Assembly: GCA_905331475.1 (NCBI GenBank)
Contig: CAJNYU010000010.1
Coordinates: 186,001 to 250,000 of the forward strand
Length of the DNA: 64,000 nucleotides
Source: Rotaria socialis
Taxonomy: Eukaryota > Rotifera > Eurotatoria > Philodinida > Philodinidae
Direction of reading: 5' to 3'
Positions 1 through 11,489 of this stretch are shown in pieces. The notes beneath the pieces are model-generated. The model was not told the origin of the DNA. It did no database searches and saw only the letters and a list, made by a program, of their open reading frames with translations. A program made the position numbers and the translations under genes. Position 1 is the stretch's first letter, and the number at the start of each line of letters is the position of its first letter.

Positions 1-2229
1 ACTGCTGGCACAAGAACCTATTTTCTGTCCTGTTCATGCATTTCCTCTCCTCAGTACTGTCAGTCTAGGGCTCAGTGAATCGACTTTCGATGTCGATGAA
101 TATTACTTGTTTCATTATGCGAATATTTGTTTTAAAACAAATTCAATATTTCAGAAGTACGTATTTTATTACAACAAGACAAGAAGCAACAATATGAACG
201 AAAAATGAAACAACGGAACAGCTTTTTTTCACAATCACAGAAGAAAAACCAAAATAAGCATAGAACGCGCTAGTATTAGAGCATCTATTGATCAAACAAC
301 GACAATTTATGACGGTCCTTAAACACAAGAGAATATCGCATGGCTGTTGGTGATAGAGACGACCTTTGTTTTCGTCGAATGTACCCTGCAACACTAAACA
401 TTGACTCGCATGGAACTGATGATGCAGGGATTATATTTACACGACGAACTACAGCACTCATTAGTAGAAGTTTATTTTGGTGGCCGTACCGAAATTCAGA
501 AAAACTTATAACTCGATCTGCATTGATCGACGAAATAGACTAATATTGGCGATAGAATTGAAATTTCTTGACGGAATGTTGTGCAAATTATGCTGCAGTT
601 GTATTCTAAGTCAAGGTACGTGCTCTAAATCACAGCATGCTTCGTTCTGCGAAAACCATTTTTGCATGACAAAGTACTGACATTAATCTAATATAATCAG
701 GCCATTACTTTTACTTAACAACGGTATTGCTTTGTCTAGTTGACAATCAAATTATTTTAATAATCACTGCAGTATCTTACAATAATCACGGAAGCAAGTT
801 GTATAGAGCCAAATAATGTATTAGTTAGTTATTGAGAAACTGTAGTTGATCAACTTATTTCATGTTAGGGAAACTTATTTCTATTTATGTCATTATCAGA
901 AACTGAACAGTGTTGGATGAGTGCGTACCCTAATCTATGTTCTATTGAATATTATCTGCTACTATGATGTTCATTTAAAATAAACATTTCAATCTGATAT
1001 CCTACTGAGAGTCTGTGGGAAAAGAAGCGGAGTAGGATGTCAGACTTGAACAAATTGTAGATTATCCGTAAAGTCACGATCTTTATAATCTAAAGTTTAA
1101 GATACACGATGTTTTAAAAATATGCTTTCTATGTAGGAAAGTATTGCCAATGATCCTTCAAATTAAGCCACTTCCAGATATCTTCTCATGCTATTATTCT
1201 TCAATTTAATAGCAGATACTTTATTAGAATCTAACTTTATAACGTAATGCATCGTCTGTACTATTGTGGTTAAAGGTTTCAATTCGTTTTCATATGATAC
1301 CGATGAATGTTGTAGACTACGTTTCTAAATTAGAATATGCAATCATTGCAGTTTGATAAATATGCAATTTTTTCACGCAATGCCTAATGACGACATCTTT
1401 CATAAGAATAAATGAAGCCATAACAGTTTGGCGAAGTCATGATTACCATTCCATTTTTTTTAGCTATGAGACATTATAAACGAAAAAAAAACTCTTAGCA
1501 ATAGCAGTTAATGCCGTTTCGATTGTTTTATAAAAATTTTAAATATTCCAAAATGTTTGTTGAAACTTGAAGGGTTCGAGTTAGTTTTTGAATGCTTTAA
1601 AAAGTCTATTGTTTATTTTTTGTGCAAATAGAAATTTGTATTTAAGGTGCTAATGATGATAAAGAGTGATTGATCGATCAGCAGCAGTTGTTATATAATC
1701 AATGTTAAAAGCTCGATTCGGTCAAGATAGAATCTTCTTAAAAATTAATGTAAGTGTTTGTAATTTATAGAGATATAAAATTCGTTAAGACTGCTTCTGT
1801 AGATTTGGTAAATATACACAATAGGTTGATGTGTCATTTTATTTAACGTGCAGAATAATGACGTTAAATGAGGAAAAAAAATACGAAAATGAAAAATAAC
1901 TAGCGGTAGCAAACAGTGCAAAAAAATATGGCGCCTGTAAAAAAAAGAAAAATTTTCTGTTTGAAATTCAGACATAAATAACAGATATTTTTCTGACGAT
2001 CGGTTAACTTGAGCTACTATAATCTACGAGAGATTCTTCACTTTCAGTATTTTGCACTAGGTTAATGAAGCGAAAGAGCATATGTGAGTTCCACATTTTA
2101 GCACCGATAGGTGCTGCGCTGATAAACGTATTTCAGATGCAAACAACAGGATTGTTGACGAATGTCGAACATAAAACTCTACGAACAACTGAGCTCATCT
2201 TTTAGTAGTTCTTGTCCATTTATCAAATA
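1..2229. other. AT-rich region, no gene seen
   Basis: Only short open frames without domain similarity or convincing splice structure were found on either strand. There is no tRNA, no clear terminal inverted repeat and no coding-like codon pattern. It may be intergenic or old transposon debris. Confidence 0.5.
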
Positions 2230-2523
2230 CCCAGGTCGAGATTTACGGAGTTTGTATACGGCCGTTTACGATCGTATACGATTCTTGTACGACCGTATTT
2301 TACCGTATTACATGGCACAGTATTGCGATCGTATATCTCCGTGTCGTATACGGAGAAATACGGAGCAAAACGGAAACCGTATACAGAGTCCGTATACGTG
2401 GATCGTATACGGTCGTTTTTTCACTGTATACGATACGGAGATATAGGATCGTAATACTGTGCCATGTAAATCGCCGTATTTCTCCGTATACGATCGTAAA
2501 CGATCGTGCCTGTTCGACCTGGG
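2230..2523. mobile_element. TA-flanked MITE filled with CGTATACGG motifs
   Basis: The two ends are exact inverted copies, CCCAGGTCGA at the left and TCGACCTGGG at the right. They are flanked by TA on both sides, as expected of a TA target-site duplication. The 294-bp interior is dominated by variants of the self-complementary motif CGTATACG and its relatives CCGTATAC and CGATCGTA, on both strands. The element has no coding capacity; open frames across it are by-products of the repeats. It shares the CCCAGG end and TA flank with the element at 5565-5899, and its internal motif with the remnant at 9214-9296. The superfamily is uncertain; a TA target suggests a Tc1/mariner-like or related transposase. 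Confidence 0.75.
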
Positions 2524-2991
2524 TAGACATCTACATATCGACATTTTCATTTAGTCATAATAATTTTATTTCATTCATATACAACGCAGCTTATTAAGTC
2601 ATGACTAAGTTTACCGAAGAACTACACTAAGGGTGTTAAATAAACACTTGCTCAATAGTATCTTAAATTAAACATTATCTTCACTAACGATTCAAACTAG
2701 ATTCCTCGCTAACGTATGCCAGGTTATTCAAAGAAACAGCTAAAAACAAAATAACTAATACAATTTTTTTGTAACTATTTGGACCAGCTAATACATTATT
2801 AATCGGTAACACATTTTGTATCACTCGGAAATCAGGCTATGACATACAATAGAAATATATATTTGAAACTAATCATCATTTTGTGTTTTATAAGTTTCCG
2901 TAGCATGATTATAGCAAACCGCTTATATAAAATATTCATGCACATCACATAATCAAATTAAAATAAATAGAACATAAACTAAGTCACTTAC
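2524..2991. other. AT-rich spacer, nothing seen
   Basis: This lies between the MITE and the hAT transposase relic. Any further 3' exons of the transposase would lie here or beyond, but none could be recognised. Confidence 0.4.
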
Positions 2992-5144
2992 TATCCAGGA
3001 CAAATACCACTAAAAAATGTTGACATTCCCAACCGACGAAAATCGCCAAACGGACGCCCATCAGTAATAATACAATCAATCGCAGATTCATGGAGTTCTC
3101 GTTTCTTTTCGGGTTTGATTTGCTTTGGATTTGCTGCAGATTGATTACCTTGTGATTCAAACAACATCTCTGGCATATATGATGTGCTCGGCCTAGATGA
3201 CTGCGTAGGTTGGCATCGCTGTTGCTCGAAATTTTGATTAGCTGAAAGAGATTAATTGAATGTGATAAAAATGAAGTAATGGATTTATGAAAATCTCTTT
3301 GCGGCATTTTATTCTAAATAAGTCCCGTAAACTTTATCTATCTGATAGAACTTTCCGAGATGAAGACTAATTAATCACGCTATTCATCGACCGAGTAGTA
3401 AGTAGCTGCTCTGATACATTATCGCAAAACATGCAACAGGATCGCTAATTAATCGAGATATTAAAGTTGATGTCGGAAAAGAAGCTAGCCTGAATTGGTC
3501 ATGAATAATATCGGCGCTTGTCTACTATGTTAGATCAATAGATAGGAAAAACGGATATCTAGTAGATTTGACCGCTCAATAACCGATCCTTATTTCGTTT
3601 CTGATTTTAAAAACTATTAACAGTTTTCTTACAACTACAGAATGAAATTTTATATTTCGAAGTTTAGGATATGTTTGTTACTTTCTTTAATGATAACGAA
3701 AGTAGATGGGTTGAGCGAGCTAGAGATAACACCATGGATAAATATATCAGTTTTATATTTCAAGTTACGAAGAATTTGAATTGTTGTCAAACGTATGTCA
3801 CCCACTATCACTATATTATACATCTGAAGCTTTACATGACTGAGATATGGAGACAATTTAGCTGGTTGTTGATGGTGAATGATCGATTCTATTCAATAAG
3901 TATGCAGATCATTGTTCGCTTTTCCCTTGTTAAGAAAGAAAAATGGTTCTCTCTTTAAAATTTTCAAAGTTGAATTTTATTCGGAATAGTCATAGGCTAT
4001 AAAATTTTGAACTCTAGAGACTGTAACTATCCACCAACGAAATCATTAGTAAATTACTAGTATTCGAAGTTGTAATTACTACTGCATGAATTGACAACCG
4101 ATATCGCCTGTGCCAATTCAACTACAGTATGACACATAATCTTTGAGTTCAATCATACATCTCGAGTATAAAAATAAGATGTGACACTGTTATTTCGTTT
4201 GCAATTATGAATATTGTCAACTGAATGAGTTTGTTTTACGCCTAATTAAATGAGTCAAGAAATCTTGTACAAGTATCATAGACTGTAACTTGTTCAGATC
4301 CAATTTTAATATATGAACTTGACTTAGAAAAGAGCTACTGAATTTTATTACTGAATGACAGCTTTATTGATGTAATCGAAATTACTTGAATAAAAATAAG
4401 ATGCTGTAGAATGAATCAACTTTTAATATGAACTTATAGTTGTACAATGTAAATAGAAACTGTTCATATCTAATATATAAAAGCTGATAAAGTTTCATTA
4501 GATTAGAGCAATAAAATTGTTTCAAAACTTTCAAGATCATAAAATCAACGAAAGAAACCGATTTATTAGGGTAGTTTTGGTTATTATAATTATTTGATAT
4601 CAATATCGTCATTCCAAAGTTCTTTCCGCTAGTTTAGGTTGCAACGCGCGTATCTGTAAACGTATGGTATGTAATGCGGCAAAATCACTGAAATCTGATG
4701 AAGAATAAGTTTTAAATTTCAACACGTACTTACTTTCAAACAAATTTGACATAGATTATTATTATCATCTATATGTTCAAAATAATCTTTTGCTGGTAGT
4801 AATTTTTTGCTGCTTTTGTTCGATTCTTTTTGCAACAATTATAGCTTCTGGTTCATCATCAGACAATTCAATATCATTTGCATTATTGTTATCAATAACT
4901 TCTTTGTCATCACTTGATGATGATTGGAGTTGATTGGATGCAATACTTGACGTTGTTGCGCTTGTGCTAGAATTTGATGTTCGAGCATTAACATTATGAA
5001 TATTTTTCTTTGATCGTAATGAACTATTTCTTTTGTAACACCACCTGACTGTGATTGATTACGACGTAAATTATAAGGACTATGTGCAGATGAAAAAGAT
5101 AATGTTGCACTATCATCGTGATTTTTGTTCATTTTAGATGTCAT
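2992..5144 (-). pseudogene. hAT-type transposase relic (BED finger plus start of core)
   Basis: Two exon-like blocks lie on the minus strand, 4734-5144 and 2992-3241, joined by a canonical intron (gtaagt at 4733, ctttcag ending at 3242). The first begins MTSKMNKNHDD and ends in DDNNNLCQICLK. The second begins LIKISSNSDANLRSHLGRAHH. Together they give a C-x2-C ... NLRSHL ... H pattern typical of BED zinc fingers. Downstream, CIITDGRPFGDFRRLGMSTFF and ICPG match the segment that opens the catalytic core of hAT transposases. Both exons change reading frame: the first at least twice (after LEHQ and before KDYFEHIDD), the second once between the finger and RPSTSYMPE. The RNase H-like core and dimerisation domain are absent, so this is a dead 5' fragment. 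It belongs to the superfamily that could once have mobilised the hAT MITEs in this window. Confidence 0.6.
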
Positions 5145-5564
5145 AAAATTTATGAATGATCTAAAATGAACCGGTTCATATCATAGAAAAATGTTGTTCA
5201 GTTCACCAGAAATGTTCAGTTCGTCTTGAAAACAATTCACCTTAATTCTATAATAATATAGTTGTTGCGTTATGCTTTTTCACTTTTTTAAGTCCTCAAA
5301 ATCGTGAAATACTATGGATTCGTATGGGTCAAAATATGAAGGTTCAGTTAAAATTTTTTCCATAACAAAAACGTGAATGTGATATAATCTTCCAATATTT
5401 AAATATACCTATGACACGATGTAAAAACAGTCTGAAATGAAATCAACTTTAGATGTGGATTTGAAATCCAGTTCGTACGTTTTTCAAAATCATCCAATCG
5501 TATTCACGCTAATCTATTGACAACTATATTAATTTTTTTCCATTTATATATATACCCAGGTGAA
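5145..5564. other. AT-rich spacer, nothing seen
   Basis: No coding-like frame or structured repeat was recognised between the transposase relic and the next MITE. Confidence 0.4.
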
Positions 5565-5899
5565 TCAATCCGATACCGAATCCCATCGGATTCTATGGGG
5601 TCCTACCATCCGACGAAATCCCATTGGATTCCTGGTTGAGGAATCAATGTCGGATCCAACAGTCGTATTTCCAATGATATCCGATTGTTGGAACCAATGA
5701 AATCCGAAGCATTCCGGTTCCGATTGACGGTTACTGTCGGATTTTATTAGTTTCCGATATTAGGATCCGGTATCGATTCCGGAACCAGGAATTCGATGAT
5801 AATCCGTAGTTTCCTTGCGCCTTCCGAAGAGCTCCGTCGGATTCCAATAGGAACCGATCGGAACTCATCGGATCCTAGGCTAGGATTCATTCTCCTGGG
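5565..5899. mobile_element. TA-flanked MITE filled with CCGATNGGATTCC motifs
   Basis: The ends are CCCAGGTGAATCAATCC at the left and, read inward from the right, CCCAGGAGAATGAATCC. That is a 17-bp inverted repeat with two mismatches, flanked by TA on both sides within a TATATA tract. The 335-bp interior is more GC-rich than its surroundings and consists largely of degenerate copies of a motif resembling ATCCGAT/ATCGGATTCC in both orientations. The terminal CCCAGG and TA flank match the element at 2230-2523, but the internal motif is different. There is no coding capacity. Confidence 0.75.
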
Positions 5900-6257
5900 T
5901 ATATATATGTCCGTAAAATGATTGAAGATTTTCTAAGACTAAATCCAATTTTTACTTTTACAAGTGTTGAAATATTTTCATCATATATAGAATAACCGGA
6001 TAGATAGTTATCGAAATCAGTAACTCAGTTAGATTTAGCGTTCATATCTGTCGGTCATTTCCAAAAACTTTACTTCGATGACGACTTCTTCTAAGTAATC
6101 GAAACTTTCATTACACTTACGATGGGGAAATGGTTTCTCTTCCATCAACTCTTCGATCACTCTGTTTTGTTTGTATTTTAGACTGCTTTTATCCATTGTC
6201 TGTTTGCGAATCCTTTAAGGAAATACTTAAGTGATATGTTAAAATTTAATAAGTATT

Positions 6258-6783
6258 ATTTGATATAATTTTACATTAAATAGGATTTTCATTCAATAAA
6301 TTTTCATAACATGTTTTTCACTGTTTCGTCTTTTATTGAAGTCATTTGAATTTCAATCATTAAGCAGTCATTTAACAAAAAGAAAACTAATTTAAATAGA
6401 AAAAAAATTCTTTTCAATTAGTTATTCTTGTCCAACATGAATTGACGAAATAAATAGAGCTTTCACGTTTAACCGACTCATCATCAATATTATGACGTTG
6501 ATGATTCACCTATTTTGCTTCACTTATTCATACATAGTATAATTTAACATTAAACAGAATTTTAATTTAATACGTTTTCATAACAGTTATGTTGATAATG
6601 AGTCGGTTAAACGCGAAAGCTCTATTTATTTTCGTCAATTCATGTTGAACAAGAATAACTGATTGAAAAGAAATTTTTTTCTATTTAAATTAGTTTTCTT
6701 TTTGTTAAATGATTGTTTAATGATTCACATTCAAATGGCTTCAATAAAAGACGAAACAGTGAAAAACATGTTACGACAACGAT
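6258..6783. repeat. Foldback: ~190-bp inverted arms plus a direct repeat
   Basis: Segment 6305-6494 is repeated in inverted orientation at 6585-6775 with only scattered differences (roughly 95% identical by eye), separated by about 90 bp. Shared blocks include CACTGTTTCGTCTTTTATT, AAGAAAACTAATTTAAATAG and AGTCGGTTAAACG. The left arm is preceded at 6258-6310 by a stretch that recurs directly at 6536-6585 (TATAATTT-ACATTAAA ... TTTTCATAAC), so each arm begins next to a copy of the same ~50-bp unit. The arms could form a long hairpin. No coding function is apparent. It resembles a foldback or inverted-duplication transposon; clear target duplications were not identified. Confidence 0.7.
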
Positions 6784-8815
6784 TTATTCTATTCATATTG
6801 TGTATTTTTCCAAATTTTATAGGAAAAATGCTTAAAAGCATCGTAAATTTGCTCAATAAATTACGAATACTAGTAGCATTGTAGAAATTCATAATAAAAT
6901 ATATTCGCTATAAATTCTTTTTCATGTTGTATCTATGGGTACAAGAGAAAAATGATGAAATTGTGTCACGTTTTTTAAAATCTTCTTTTCTTACTGAAAT
7001 GTGTATCTACAGCGCAAAAAAGAACGCGTGATCTATGAAAACCATTAATAAAAATTAAGACGCACAATCTTTTCAACGGTTGAATTTAATCTATATATGC
7101 ACAGCATCATTTTTGGTCATATTTGCATTACTGGCCATTATGATACTGAAATACATAGTTGGATTGTGAGTGAGTCGTGGAAATATACTTTGTTTGCAGG
7201 ATGCTATTTCATTCGTGGGTGAATTAAAAAATATATATGATCGTCTACAGTTGCTTTTGAATCATTTTTAACAAATCAAATAAAAAGCATGATAATATAA
7301 ATCAGAACAATAGAATCTAAATACTAGCGCTAAAATCCATTTTTTTTTGCAGTATTGCTTCTGGCAACACTATTTTGTCTTGGTTGATAAGCTGTATCTC
7401 ATCATATTGAAATTCACGAGTCTGATTACATTTGAGCATTTTCTCCAATAAATCAACGCGTAAGTTGATTTTCCAATCGTCTTATCTGAAAGTCATTTGA
7501 AAAGCTACCAAAGTGGAGAGTGTTCAGGGTGGTACATTTTTCAATGATACAAAATTTTCGTTGATTTCCTCAACTAGCATAGTTTTGTTTCTCTTATTCA
7601 TTGTACACGAAAATTTGTTGTATATAACTGTTTAAATAGTTCGAAGTTCATCACATTTCTCTGATTTCAATTCTTTCGTACAGTCATTGTCCATATATCA
7701 TGTTTAGATCTTACTAATTGATTATTATATTGTCATAAATCAGTTAATTACTCATGCCCTACGTACATAAAAGCTGGAGTCAAAAAAGATTAAACTTGCA
7801 ATATTAAGTTTATAATTTTTCAGTTTTTATTGGATTTCAGCTTATACTTGTGTAATTGTGTTTCTCGAGTGTCATCGACTATGAGTGAGCATGATGAACA
7901 GCATTCAACTCTTTGGTTCAAAATAACGCCAAGAAAAAATTGAGACTGTGAATTTCGCGTCAAATGAAAACTCTAAATTCTGAATTTTGAGATCGCTATT
8001 TTTCGCCTAACGCTGGATTTCTGACTGTCCCATCAATTATACAAGTTGAGTATGATGAAGTTGGTTCGTGTTGACTATTCTTGCATTGTCAAAGTGAAGT
8101 GCATATGTCGTCGTGAGCCATCATGCGTAGTGTGCGTTTTTAAAATAAGCAATCTTTCTGTTTTGGTATGACATGATATCGTTGTACGAGTGTATGATTG
8201 TATCATTTTTAATAGTATAAAAAGATCAAAAAACAGTATTGGCACTAATTTTTATGAAGTATTCAATATTATATAATTAAAGTTATGCGAATAATGAAAT
8301 CATTCGCACTGAATGCTTAGTATGACCTCTTGCCCGCTGTGAATAGTGATGAACTCTATATTGAAGAGTTTCTATATTCATCTAGTATGCTCGTTCTTAG
8401 TGTGCATATTGGTTTCCCTTTTTTCATGTTCATCTATGTTATTCTCCTATATTCGTTTGTGGTGCATCATGAACAATGAAATAGAGAGAACTGAAGTAAT
8501 GATGTATTCTAGCTAGTGGGCATCATGTCCCAAGGCTGGTGGTAAAGCTAATTATCCAGTTTCTAATTGTTGATCAACAATAAAAGATTGCACTATAGTG
8601 GCAACAAAAGGTTACTTCATCCTGATTTTTCCTCACAACGATGATATTTTAAAACCCCTATGCAAATTCAAGAATGTCTTGCAAGATGAGACTGAATCAA
8701 TATAGATATGATTTCAATTCGTAGCTCATATTGGCATCCTCATCTAAAATATGAAAATAGTTATTGTGTGAATGTTGATCTTTTTATGGAAAAATGCAAA
8801 ATTAAACGATATAAG
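6784..8815. other. AT-rich region, no gene seen
   Basis: No open frame with domain similarity, no RNA gene and no structured repeat was recognised in these 2 kb. Confidence 0.4.
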
Positions 8816-8933
8816 ATTGTTTTGATACGTTAATGAATCAATTAACGGTTTTCCTAAGAACGTTAATTCGTTAATATTAACGGTTAACGCTTTTAGTTAA
8901 TTAACGGCGTTAAATAAAATGGGCCACTCCTAG
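8816..8933. mobile_element. Solo hAT-like end rich in GTTAAC/TTAACG
   Basis: The stretch is packed with TTAACG/CGTTAA variants and finishes in GGGCCACTCCTAG. Read from the other strand this is CTAGGAGTGGCCC followed by AACGCCGTTAATTAAC. A terminal AGGAGTGGCCC followed by subterminal GTTAAC repeats is a common layout of hAT element ends. No partner end could be found upstream or downstream, so this is probably a truncated relic. The assignment rests on motif resemblance only. Confidence 0.35.
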
Positions 8934-9213
8934 TTTTAATATGCGAAAACAAGTAGCGCTCATCATAATTACGTATTCGCTGACCCTTTTCTGAAAAAAT
9001 AAAAATGGTACTTCATTGTGAATTACAAAAGCAGTCTACGATGAACTTGTAGGAAGTTTGTTTCGGAAGATAGTTATGCAACACAGTAATAATTCAGTCG
9101 TGATTTATTGCCTTATTCAACAAGTAACGCGACCTTAATGTCGCTAATCCACTACTAAAAGGAGATAAGCATTCAAAAAGCAAAAACGCTTACGTGAGAC
9201 ACTTCAGATAGTT
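8934..9213. other. AT-rich spacer, nothing seen
   Basis: No coding-like frame was recognised. Confidence 0.35.
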
Positions 9214-9296
9214 CCTTGGTCGAAGAATACGGTTTGTATACGGCCGTCAAGCATTAAATACGGCCCCTATCTGATGACCGTATTCAATCACCCGGG
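9214..9296. mobile_element. Short MITE remnant related to 2230-2523
   Basis: This 83-bp stretch contains GTATACGGCCGT and several CCGTAT/ATACGG motifs, as in the MITE at 2230-2523. It ends in ACCCGGGTA. Its two ends form an imperfect inverted repeat sharing GAATACGGT about 12 bp inside each end. It looks like an internally shortened, diverged copy. Confidence 0.45.
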
Positions 9297-10009
9297 TATA
9301 GCTTGGTAATAATTGTAACATAAAAAACGGCTGATAGCTAAACTTAGATAGAAAACCTATTTGCGAGTATCATCAAGCAATCTTTTTTTAAGTGCTATTT
9401 ATGGATACGCAATGGCTAGAGTGAAATTAGGTGCGTCGGAACTAATGAAGCTAGCACAACGTTCAGAAAAATTTCAATAAGCTCGATATAAAATAAAGAA
9501 AAACAGCCATCCAAGAGAGATATCATCGAAATACTTCGTTTCAGTGAACCTGTAACTCAAACTAGTCTTGACACTATAGAAACCTAACAGGATTCCACAC
9601 TCACAGATTACAGACCTAATCAAATCCTGTTTTTTTATTTCGACTTCTCTTTGGTTTATCTACATTTTTGCTCAATTCCATTTCAGCTCATTTCGCTTCG
9701 GTTCGTTCTCGCTGCGTGATGCAAATATATGCATCCCAGTGTGTATGTTCAAAGATAAAAGACTCTGACACTTACTTGATTCAATTCAAATCCCACTCTC
9801 AATTCAAAAAACAACAAAACTTATTAATACTTTTCCGATAAATATAAATTTCAGATATTTAAAGCGAGCTAGGCAAAGTGTTTCATGATGTGGCTGCGGA
9901 AAAGCTAGTATATTGACGCCATTTTCGACAATCGTTGCAACTTTTCTAATCTAGAGGATGTGTAAATATTCTGAAAGTTGTCAAACAGTGTAGTCTTAAC
10001 TAGAATGAC
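9297..10009. other. AT-rich spacer, nothing seen
   Basis: Sequence up to the assembly gap; no supported gene. Confidence 0.35.
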
Positions 10010-10109
10010 NNNNNNNNNNNNNNNNNNNNNNNNNNNNNNNNNNNNNNNNNNNNNNNNNNNNNNNNNNNNNNNNNNNNNNNNNNNNNNNNNNNNNNNNNNN
10101 NNNNNNNNN
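10010..10109. other. Assembly gap of 100 N
   Basis: Exactly 100 N characters, a conventional scaffold-gap length, so the true distance is unknown. Translations crossing it have no meaning. Confidence 0.99.
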
Positions 10110-11028
10110 AATCGTGCTTCTCTGGTAGAACGATGTATCGTTATAAAAGTATTAAAGGAAAACGTTATCGCACATATCCTGATGCATTTCAACAGGCAGT
10201 CTGTGAACATGTTGGATTCCATGAAACACTGAGCATTTATTTAAATAGTGAAATGATTTTCTACGTAAGAGCGAATAATCTTTGATGACTGAAATTGATC
10301 CAACTTGTAGATACCAACGGGTAATTAGTATTTTTGCATTGCTAATCATATCCGTGTATTTATTGCGCATACGATTTCGTGTTAAACTTAACTGCTTTTT
10401 TTCTGTACCGTTCATTTTAGAGAGAAAATGATCTCTGAGCATTTTTGAATACATCAAATACAAAAGAAAACATATCACCTGAGGATATATATATATATAT
10501 ATATATATCAAAATTGAAATATATTTGCTTTCAAAAACATTACTCATTAATGTTACTATTGGTTCAGATTCAATATTTATTAGACATATCATGTTTGTCG
10601 ATGTTCTCTAAAGTCAAGTGTTCTTTCAACCTTTTTACAGTGCACTCTTCTGAATAAAACAGACATTACGAAGGAATAACTTCTGATCATGTCAAATCAA
10701 CGGCATTTGAAATCATCTCATTTTTGATCATAAGAAAACATCATGTGACTTGGAGTCATTACACAAAAAATAAACATGATATGACCAATTATAAATTACA
10801 GATGATATACAATTTCAATAGAATATTGTGATGCAATTGAGCCAATTGTTTGTATTCAATCACTATGAATTGTTCTAGGCGCAATAGAAAGAAGAAGAAT
10901 AGTAACAAATGTTGCTCATTAAATCAAATGAGTACGATTGTTGAACAGTCTGCTATTGAGATAAGAAGTTAAAACTCTGAAACATAAAAAGAAACAATTC
11001 AATAACATTTCGAGAGTTTCTATTCACA
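10110..11028. other. Intergenic; one short unsupported frame; (AT)n at 10484-10508
   Basis: A 50-codon plus-strand frame starts at 10130 (MYRYKSIKGKRYRTYPDAFQ) just beyond the gap and ends at 10282. It could be the 3' end of something lost in the gap, but no family was recognised. A simple AT dinucleotide run lies at 10484-10508. Confidence 0.35.
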
Positions 11029-11489
11029 ATGATCATCGTTGTTTTCTTTCTGCTTTTCATTGGTAATATTCATACGGGTATCGTTCAAGTATTTAATTCG
11101 TCAAGTAAACTAGCTATCTTCTTATTCTACATAAATAAAATAAAATTCTACTAAATTTAGATTTCACTGAAACGGACACTAGTGAACCAATGGTTATTTT
11201 TAATAATTACAATGAGACAGTATTCAATGAAAATAAAACAACAATAATCGAGAATAAAATGCCATTGGTAGAGAACCAAACAATATTAAATGATAATCAA
11301 TCATCCATTGAAACAATTGATAAAAATCAATTTACTGAAACTGTCGTCAATCTTCTAATGGATCTTTTACAAAAAGCAAATCTATCACGTACTATATCTA
11401 TTATTCATAATGATACAGAACTAACTGAACTTGTTATACAAGACAATGCTGATCTATCAAAAACAACTATTAAATTAACTAATCCGTAG
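11029..11489 (+). CDS. Small secreted Asn/Thr-rich protein, unknown function
   Basis: Two exons, 11029-11062 and 11161-11489. The intron has a gtaata donor and an acceptor ending tttag. The phase matches exactly: exon 1 leaves one base (G), completed by AT of exon 2 to give Asp. The product is about 120 residues. Exon 1 encodes the hydrophobic start MIIVVFFLLFI, which looks like a signal peptide. The remainder is hydrophilic and rich in Asn, Thr, Glu and Ile, with repeated ENK/ENQ/DNQ phrases, several possible N-glycosylation sites (for example NET), and a Leu-rich middle (VVNLLMDLLQKANL). There are no cysteines. No family was recognised. The next gene downstream on the same strand also encodes a small secreted protein but is not similar in sequence. 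Confidence 0.55.

Noticed and set aside
2162-2550. Overlapping open frames on both strands
   Set aside because: They come from the palindromic CGTATACG array of the MITE, which suppresses stops in several frames.
9905-10232. Open frames running through the N block
   Set aside because: They cross the assembly gap, so the joined translation has no meaning.
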